Origin: an uncultured Clostridia bacterium
GTDB lineage: Bacteria; Bacillota; Clostridia; Christensenellales; Aristaeellaceae
Assembly: GCA_934636105.1 (NCBI GenBank)
Contig: CAKTZR010000004.1
Coordinates: 1-64,000, forward strand
Direction: 5' to 3'
DNA length: 64,000 bases
This document shows positions 59,115-64,000 of this stretch, piece by piece. A program made the position numbers and the translations under genes. The notes under the pieces were generated by a model. The model saw only the letters and a list, made by a program, of their open reading frames with translations. It searched no databases and was not told the DNA's origin. Each line of letters starts with the position of its first letter. The stretch's first letter is position 1.

Positions 59115-59372
59115 ATGCGATTGGATAAGTATCTGAAAGTTTCCAGAATCATCAAGCGCCGCACGGTGGCCAAAGAGGCCGGCGAGGGCGGACGCGTCAG
59201 CATCAACGGCAAGACGGCCAAACCGTCCAGCGAGGTGAAGGAGGGCGACGTGATTGAAATCCGCTTCGGCGAAAAGCTGGCGCGGCTTCGCGTGCTCTCC
59301 GTTGCGGAGACTGTGCGCAAGAACGAGGCCTCGGCCATGTACGAGATGCTCGAAGGGGAGGAAATGGAATGA
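59115..59372 (+). CDS. rqcP: S4-domain RNA-binding protein RqcP-like
   Basis: 85 aa, a single S4 domain starting MRLDKYLKVSRIIKRRTVAK and containing GGRVSINGKTAKPSSEVKEG. This is the HslR/YabO (RqcP) group, which helps RqcH add alanine tails to nascent chains on stalled 50S subunits. AAGGAGG lies 6 bases before the ATG. Its stop overlaps the ispDF start (ATGA). Confidence 0.93.
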   Translation: MRLDKYLKVSRIIKRRTVAKEAGEGGRVSINGKTAKPSSEVKEGDVIEIRFGEKLARLRVLSVAETVRKNEASAMYEMLEGEEME

Positions 59373-60541
59373 ACGCGGCGGTGATTGTTGCGGCCGGACG
59401 CGGCACGCGCATGGGGCTTGAGCGCAATAAAGTGCTCGCGCCGCTCTGCGGCGAACCGGTCATCGCAAGGACGGTGCGCGCGTTTGAACAGACGGGCTGG
59501 TTTGACGGCGGAATCGTCGTGGTCACGGGCGCTTGCGATGTGGATGAAATGAAGCGGATTCTCGCCGACACGGGACTGCACGCGCAGGTCGTCCTCGGCG
59601 GCGCGGACAGGCAGGAGAGTGTCTGCCGCGGGCTGGCGGCGGCCGATCCCAACGCGGATTATATCGCGATTCACGACGGCGCGCGTCCGCTGGTGACGCG
59701 GGAAGTCATCGCAAGGACGCTGGAAAGCGCGCAGAAGTTCGGCAGCGGCGTGGCCGCGGTTGCGCTCAAGGATACGGTGAAGCGTGTGGATGACAACGGC
59801 GTGGTGAGCGATACCCCGCCGCGCGACTGGCTCCGCGCCGTTCAGACCCCGCAGACGTTTGAAGCGGGGCTGATCCGCAGGGCGCACGCGGCCTATGCCC
59901 TCGGCGAACGCGCGACGGATGACGCGGCGCTGGCGGAACGCATGGGTGTGGCTGTGCATCTGACAGAAGGCGATGTGGAAAACATCAAGCTGACCACGCC
60001 GGAAGACATGCTGCTGGCGCGGCAGGTCATTTTGAAGCGCGAAGGCAAAAAGGAGGAAAAACCCATGATGCGGATTGGGCACGGCTATGATGTGCATCGG
60101 CTGGTGGAGGATCGAAAGCTGATTCTCTGCGGCGTGGAGGTGCCGTATACGCTGGGACTTTTGGGCCACAGCGACGCGGATGTGGCGCTGCATGCACTGA
60201 TGGATGCGCTGCTCGGCGCGGCGGCGCTGGGCGATATCGGCCGCCACTTCCCGGATACCGATCCGGCATACAAGGGCGCGGATTCCGGCAAACTGCTCGA
60301 TCATGTCGTGGCGCTGCTGGAGGAGAAGGGCTATGCCGTCGGCAATGTGGATGTGACGATCATCTGCCAGCGCCCGAAGCTCAAGGATTACATTGAGCAG
60401 ATGCGGGAAAACGTGGCGCGTCATCTCAAGGTGGACATCGACTGCGTGAACATCAAGGCGACGACGACCGAGAAGCTTGGCTTCGAGGGCGAAGGGCTGG
60501 GCATTTCCAGCCATGCGGTTGCGTGCATTGAAAAAGCATAA
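59369..60541 (+). CDS. ispDF: Bifunctional IspD/IspF isoprenoid enzyme
   Basis: 390 aa. Residues 1-225 are 2-C-methyl-D-erythritol 4-phosphate cytidylyltransferase (AAVIVAAGRGTRMG with the CTP-binding glycine loop, HDGARPLVTREVI, AVQTPQTFEAGLI). Residues 232-390 are 2-C-methyl-D-erythritol 2,4-cyclodiphosphate synthase (RIGHGYDVHRL metal site, LGLLGHSDADVALHALMDAL, then DTDPAYKGADS and TTTEKLGFEGEGLGI). It performs steps 3 and 5 of the MEP pathway; the kinase IspE must be encoded elsewhere. Fusion of these two is common in some bacteria. Confidence 0.97.
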   Translation: MNAAVIVAAGRGTRMGLERNKVLAPLCGEPVIARTVRAFEQTGWFDGGIVVVTGACDVDEMKRILADTGLHAQVVLGGADRQESVCRGLAAADPNADYIAIHDGARPLVTREVIARTLESAQKFGSGVAAVALKDTVKRVDDNGVVSDTPPRDWLRAVQTPQTFEAGLIRRAHAAYALGERATDDAALAERMGVAVHLTEGDVENIKLTTPEDMLLARQVILKREGKKEEKPMMRIGHGYDVHRLVEDRKLILCGVEVPYTLGLLGHSDADVALHALMDALLGAAALGDIGRHFPDTDPAYKGADSGKLLDHVVALLEEKGYAVGNVDVTIICQRPKLKDYIEQMRENVARHLKVDIDCVNIKATTTEKLGFEGEGLGISSHAVACIEKA

Positions 60542-60546
60542 GATTC

Positions 60547-61200
60547 ATGGCGAAAAAAACGAGAACCCGGAAAACGAAATATAAAAAGCGAAACCCCGTC
60601 GCCGCGCTGCTGGACGGGCTGCTGACCCTGCTGGATACCCTTTTGGAGGGCTTCGCGGCGGCGGTCGTGGCGCTGTTTCGCCGCCTTGGCAGGCTGATTT
60701 GGCTGATTTTGCAGGGGCTGCTCTGGTTGGTGAAGCATTTGCTTCTGCTGCTGGCGTGGCCTTTTGGCAGGCTGTGGCGGCTGATGGTCGGCAGGCGCAA
60801 CCGCGCGCATCGCTGTCTGCGGCTGACGGGCTTTGAATTTGAGGAATACATGGCGCAGGTGCTCAAGGACAACGGCTTTCGGCATGTCGAGGTGACGGTG
60901 GAGTGCGGCGATCAGGGCGTGGATATTCTTGCCGTGCGCGGCGGCAAAACCTACGCGATACAATGCAAGAATTATGCGGACTTGGTTGGCAACAAGGCAG
61001 TACAGGAGGCCTACACGGGCGCGGAGTACTACGGATGTGACACCCCGGTGGTCGTCTGTCCGACGGATTTCACGATTCCCGCGCGGGAGCTGGCGGAATC
61101 CACGGGCGTGGAGCTATGGGACGGCGAGCGGCTTTCGCATATGATGCGCGTCAGCGGACGCAGGCCGCACCATGACCCGCGGCGGGATGACGAGCTATAA
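60547..61200 (+). CDS. Membrane-associated Mrr-like restriction endonuclease domain protein
   Basis: 217 aa. A very basic N-terminus (MAKKTRTRKTKYKKRN) precedes a hydrophobic, helical stretch at about residues 20-85 with two likely membrane segments. The C-terminal ~110 residues form a PD-(D/E)xK nuclease of the Mrr_cat family: FEFEEYMAQVLKDNGFRHVE, then GDQGVDILAVRGGKTYAIQC with K after it, giving the E ... D ... QCK catalytic set. Such proteins often cut modified or foreign DNA but also occur as housekeeping membrane-attached forms. It starts 5 nt after ispDF. No methylase is nearby. Confidence 0.87.
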   Translation: MAKKTRTRKTKYKKRNPVAALLDGLLTLLDTLLEGFAAAVVALFRRLGRLIWLILQGLLWLVKHLLLLLAWPFGRLWRLMVGRRNRAHRCLRLTGFEFEEYMAQVLKDNGFRHVEVTVECGDQGVDILAVRGGKTYAIQCKNYADLVGNKAVQEAYTGAEYYGCDTPVVVCPTDFTIPARELAESTGVELWDGERLSHMMRVSGRRPHHDPRRDDEL

Positions 61201-61253
61201 AAAGATGCTTCAGCGGAGTCAGGGCTCGCTTCGCGCGGATGATGCCGCGGGGC

Positions 61254-61282
61254 TTGACAAATCACGTTTTTTTTAGTATCAT
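61254..61282 (+). promoter_or_regulatory. Promoter for glyS
   Basis: TTGACA, 17-nt spacer, TATCAT. Transcription should start near 61287-61289, right at the T-box Stem I. Confidence 0.85.
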
Positions 61283-61285
61283 GAC

Positions 61286-61470
61286 GGTGCGAATCGCGTT
61301 GAAGGGGTTGGCAGCCCGGAGCGATGCGCCTAAAACAATCGATCAAAAGTGGGCATGCTTTTTTACACATGTCAACAAGGGTGGAACCGCGGAAGAAAGT
61401 CTTTCGTCCCTTGAATCCATGCGATGACGCGGATTCGGGGCGGCGTCTTCGCGCGGTTCTTCTTATTTCC
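61286..61470 (+). ncRNA. Glycine T-box leader of glyS, with very short Stem I
   Basis: The T-box sequence AGGGTGGAACCGCG is at 61378-61391. Upstream, GGTGC-ga-ATCGC (61286-61297) pairs with GCGATGCGCC (61321-61330). Above it is an internal loop with GTTGAA on the 5' side and GGA (61318-61320), a Gly codon, on the 3' side just before the lower stem, capped by a small GGGG/CCC hairpin. A GTGGGCATG/CATGTCAAC stem follows. After the T-box, GAACCGCG can alternatively pair with CGCGGTTC (61452-61460), which is followed by TTCTTATTT, a plausible terminator/antiterminator switch. Stem I is about 45 nt, half the usual size. Confidence 0.82.
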
Positions 61471-61504
61471 CCGACCGATGCAATGAAAGAGAGAGGGTTT
61501 TTCC

Positions 61505-62902
61505 ATGGCAAAGGTGCAAAACGACACGATGGACAAGCTCGTTGCGCTGTGCAAGGGCCGCGGCTTCGTCTTCCCCGGCTCCGAGATTTACGGCGGCCTG
61601 GCGAACTCCTGGGATTACGGCCCGCTGGGCGTGGAATTTAAGAACAACGTCAAGCGCGCGTGGTGGAAGAAATTCGTTCAGGAGAACAAGTACAACGTCG
61701 GCATCGACTGTGCGATTCTGATGAACCGTCAGGTCTGGGTGGCGAGCGGCCACGTCGGCAACTTCAACGACCCGCTGATGGACTGCAAGGCCTGCAAGGC
61801 GCGCTTCCGCGCGGACAAGCTGATCGAGGACTGGGCGAAGGCCAACGGCGAGGAGATTGAGGCCGACGGCTGGACGAACGAGCAGCTGGAAAGCTTCATC
61901 GAGGAAAAGCAGATTCCCTGCCCGACCTGCGGCAAGCACGATTTCACGGGCATCCGCAAGTTCAACATGATGTTTAAGACCCATCAGGGCGTGACGGAGG
62001 ACGCGAGCAACGAAATCTATCTGCGTCCGGAGACGGCGCAGGGCATTTTCGTCAACTTCCCGAACGTCGCCCGCACGACCCGCCGCAAGCTGCCGTTCGG
62101 CGTGTGCCAGGTGGGCAAGAGCTTCCGCAACGAGATTACGCCGGGCAACTTCATCTTCCGTATCCGCGAATTTGAGCAGATGGAGCTTGAGTTCTTCTGC
62201 ATGCCGGGTACGGATCTGGAGTGGTTCAGCTACTGGCGCAGCTACTGCCACGAGTGGCTCAAGGGCCTGGGCATTAAGGAAGAACATCTGCGTCTGCGCG
62301 ACCACAAGCCGGAGGAGCTGGCGCACTATTCCAAGGCGACGACTGACTTCGAGTATCTGTTTCCGTTCGGCTGGGGCGAGCTTTGGGGCGTGGCCGACCG
62401 CACGGACTTCGACCTGAAGGCGCATCAGACGACCTCCGGCAAGAGCATGGAATACCTCAACCCGACCACGGGCGAGAAGGTCATTCCGTATGTCATCGAG
62501 CCGTCGCTGGGCGCGGACCGCGCGGCGCTGGCGTTCCTGTGCGAAGCCTACGAGGAGCAGGAGTTGGAGGGCGGCGACACGCGCGTCGTCATGCACTTCC
62601 ATCCGGCGCTGGCCCCGTACAAGTGCGCGGTTCTGCCGCTGCAAAAGAACAAGTGCGGCGAGAAGGCCGGCGAAATCTACGACATGCTGAGCAAGCATTT
62701 CATGGTGGATTACGACGAGACCGGCTCCATCGGCAAGCGCTATCGCCGTCAGGATGAAATCGGCACGCCGATGTGCGTCACCGTCGATTTCGACACACTG
62801 GAAACCGGCGTGGTCACTGTGCGCGACCGCGACACCATGGAGCAGGAGCACGTACATGTGGATGAACTGGTTGCCTACATCCAGAAGAAGATTGAATATT
62901 GA
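61505..62902 (+). CDS. glyS: Glycine--tRNA ligase (single-chain, homodimeric type)
   Basis: 465 aa, class II synthetase of the eukaryote/archaea-like dimeric kind rather than the alpha2-beta2 GlyQS. Class II motif 2 region FRNEITPGNFIFRIREFEQM and motif 3 SLGADRAALAFL are clear; GGLANSWDYGPLG at the start and LRPETAQGIFVNF are family-specific. A Cys-x2-Cys pair (CPTCGKHDF) suggests a zinc site. The C-terminal anticodon-binding domain follows residue 360. Expression is controlled by the T-box upstream. Confidence 0.97.
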   Translation: MAKVQNDTMDKLVALCKGRGFVFPGSEIYGGLANSWDYGPLGVEFKNNVKRAWWKKFVQENKYNVGIDCAILMNRQVWVASGHVGNFNDPLMDCKACKARFRADKLIEDWAKANGEEIEADGWTNEQLESFIEEKQIPCPTCGKHDFTGIRKFNMMFKTHQGVTEDASNEIYLRPETAQGIFVNFPNVARTTRRKLPFGVCQVGKSFRNEITPGNFIFRIREFEQMELEFFCMPGTDLEWFSYWRSYCHEWLKGLGIKEEHLRLRDHKPEELAHYSKATTDFEYLFPFGWGELWGVADRTDFDLKAHQTTSGKSMEYLNPTTGEKVIPYVIEPSLGADRAALAFLCEAYEEQELEGGDTRVVMHFHPALAPYKCAVLPLQKNKCGEKAGEIYDMLSKHFMVDYDETGSIGKRYRRQDEIGTPMCVTVDFDTLETGVVTVRDRDTMEQEHVHVDELVAYIQKKIEY

Positions 62903-62921
62903 TTTTACCAAAGACCGTTCG

Positions 62922-62960
62922 GACGCGGGGAGAGAAACTTCTTTCCCTGCGTCTTTTTTT
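62922..62960 (+). terminator. Terminator of glyS
   Basis: GACGCGGGGAGAGAA pairs with TTCTTTCCCTGCGTC (two mismatches) and seven Ts follow. Confidence 0.88.
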
Positions 62961-63000
62961 CTGGGATGGAAGCGGCGTTTGATTTGAAAGGAGAAAAAAG

Positions 63001-63411
63001 TTGTTCGAATCGATTTTATATGAAGGAACGATGATTATCGCGCAGATTCACGAATCGCTGATGCACCTCAACGACAATTTTGAGCTGTATCTCGGCGACA
63101 AGGAAATGCACTTCATCGTGATGGCCGTGCTGGGCATGATTTTGTTTTTCATGGTGCATTTTGTGTTTAAACGGCTGGCCAAATGGAGCATCACGGCGAT
63201 TTCGTTTATTTACGTATTCACGGTGATGACGGTCATCGGCTTTGCGATTGAAATCGGCCAGAAAATCACGGGCACTGGCGAAATGGATTTTCGCGACGTG
63301 GTAGCGGGGCTGTACGGCGTGCTGGCGTTCTTCGCGGTCTACACGGTCTATCGGCTGATCGTTTTGCTGGCGCAACATTTGATGCGCAGACGGAAGAAAG
63401 CGGGCGCGTGA
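63001..63411 (+). CDS. VanZ-like small membrane protein
   Basis: 136 aa with three or four membrane helices. The segment GFAIEIGQKITGTGEMDFRD then VVAGLYGVLAFF (about residues 81-110) has the VanZ-like pattern (E-x2-Q ... D-x-x-D-x-x-x-N-x-x-G). Members are poorly understood envelope proteins; VanZ itself gives low teicoplanin resistance. TTG at 63001 follows AAAGGAG by seven bases; ATG 63031 is a weaker alternative. Confidence 0.7.
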   Translation: MFESILYEGTMIIAQIHESLMHLNDNFELYLGDKEMHFIVMAVLGMILFFMVHFVFKRLAKWSITAISFIYVFTVMTVIGFAIEIGQKITGTGEMDFRDVVAGLYGVLAFFAVYTVYRLIVLLAQHLMRRRKKAGA

Positions 63412-63414
63412 GAC

Positions 63415-63443
63415 TTGTATTTGGCGCGCGGGCATGATAAAAT
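63415..63443 (+). promoter_or_regulatory. Promoter for rimO
   Basis: TTGTAT, 17-nt spacer, TAAAAT, about 58 nt before the start codon. Confidence 0.7.
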
Positions 63444-63500
63444 AATCCTGTATGACTATTAACAGGATTTGCCCGCGCGGCAATTAAAGGAGCAATCATT

Positions 63501-64000
63501 TTGGCAACAACAGTTGGGCTGATCTCTCTGGGATGCAGCAAAAATCGCGTCGATTCCGAGCAGATGCTCGCAGTGCTCAAGGAGCATGGGTATCAAATCG
63601 TTTCCGACCCGTCGCGGGCGGAGGTGATTATCGTCAACACCTGCGGCTTCATCCAGTCCGCGAAGGAGGAAGCCATTTCCACGCTGTTTGAAATGGCGGG
63701 CTACAAGCAGACGGGCTGCTGCCGCCTGCTGGTGGCGACGGGCTGCTTCGCCCAGCGCTATCCGGAGGCCATCCGCGAGGAGATGCCCGAGGTGGACGTC
63801 ATCATGGGCGTGAACGACTATCAGAAACTCGACGAAGCGCTCAAGGAAGCCGGAAAGGGCGGCCGCCCCGTCTACACCGACGACGACGGCCAGTTCCATG
63901 AGTTTGGCCGCGTGCTGACCACGCCGAAATACAGCGCATACATCCGCATCGGCGAGGGCTGCGACAACTGGTGCTCGTACTGCGCGATTCCGATGATCCG
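63501..64000 (+). CDS. rimO: Ribosomal protein S12 methylthiotransferase RimO (5' part, cut by the window end)
   Basis: The first 166 codons are present. A radical SAM enzyme that adds a methylthio group to Asp88 of ribosomal protein S12. The N-terminal UPF0004 domain has its three cluster cysteines: GLISLGCSKNRVDSEQML, IIVNTCGFIQSAKEEA and LLVATGCFAQRYPE. The radical SAM motif GEGCDNWCSYCAIP begins just before the window ends. A TTG at 63501, eight bases after AAAGGAG, is the start. SKNRVDSE separates RimO from MiaB (tRNA methylthiotransferase). Confidence 0.95.
   Translation, partial: MATTVGLISLGCSKNRVDSEQMLAVLKEHGYQIVSDPSRAEVIIVNTCGFIQSAKEEAISTLFEMAGYKQTGCCRLLVATGCFAQRYPEAIREEMPEVDVIMGVNDYQKLDEALKEAGKGGRPVYTDDDGQFHEFGRVLTTPKYSAYIRIGEGCDNWCSYCAIPMI

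Overview
The window is about 64 kb of gene-dense, GC-rich bacterial chromosome. It looks like a strictly anaerobic Bacillota of class Clostridia, probably an uncultured gut lineage. The grounds are the gene set (single-chain glycyl-tRNA synthetase behind a T-box, orphan OadB-type sodium pump subunit, DUF362 ferredoxin-like protein, DUF1858, DegV proteins, TrkAH, RqcP, fused IspDF), strong AGGAGG ribosome binding sites, several TTG starts, and dispersed palindromic repeats of the kind common in gut Clostridia. This placement is inference; there is no rRNA gene here. No phage, insertion sequence or CRISPR array is visible.

Layout. 0.1-5.7 kb: an unknown protein, a CDF metal exporter, a secreted SH3b protein, and on the minus strand DUF1858, a small NrdD-like protein and trpS, which is bracketed by two repeat elements. 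6-13 kb: a GT2-GtrA fusion, CPBP protease, rlmH, a ProB-like kinase, a PHP phosphatase, a zinc-ribbon membrane protein, a catalytically dead M1-like protein and a YkvI-type transporter. 13-25 kb: alr, 5-formyl-THF cyclo-ligase, rsmD-coaD-coiled-coil protein-GT2-mazG, HU, an AEC transporter, the DUF362 protein behind a MerR-type promoter, an OadB/OadG-like pair and beta-phosphoglucomutase. 25-41 kb: DegV, a GH13 glycosidase, MscS, small proteins, a UGT-like glycosyltransferase, the GTPases TypA and RF3, MATE, a second DegV, and the ruvC-ruvA-DUF4250-ruvB-queA operon. 41-53 kb: argG, argH, tRNA-Val, a decayed stretch, an orphan OmpR-type regulator with a degenerate receiver, a GldF/GldG/DUF4340 ABC operon, a decayed radical-SAM peptide (RiPP) cluster, tRNA-Asn and tRNA-Ile. 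53-64 kb: trkA-trkH, an oxidoreductase, a GT-C-like membrane protein, rqcP-ispDF-Mrr-like nuclease, T-box-glyS, a VanZ-like protein and the start of rimO.

The most notable region is 50.7-52.0 kb. A short peptide with repeated A/V-C-G-x motifs is followed by the scar of a radical SAM/SPASM maturase that keeps an internal segment and the C-terminal tail in different frames, then an intact nitroreductase, then a frameshifted flavin-reductase remnant. It reads as a relic of an ACGX-type RiPP operon. Other points of interest are a T-box leader with a very small Stem I, a textbook MerR operator in front of an iron-sulfur protein gene, two families of MITE-like composite repeats (one copy lies in the trpS 5' leader and another ends inside the trpS stop codon), and the dead M1-type peptidase.

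Most genes are housekeeping functions (tRNA charging, rRNA methylation, isoprenoid, arginine and CoA synthesis, Holliday junction processing, potassium uptake), in short operons with stop/start overlaps and clear sigma-A promoters.
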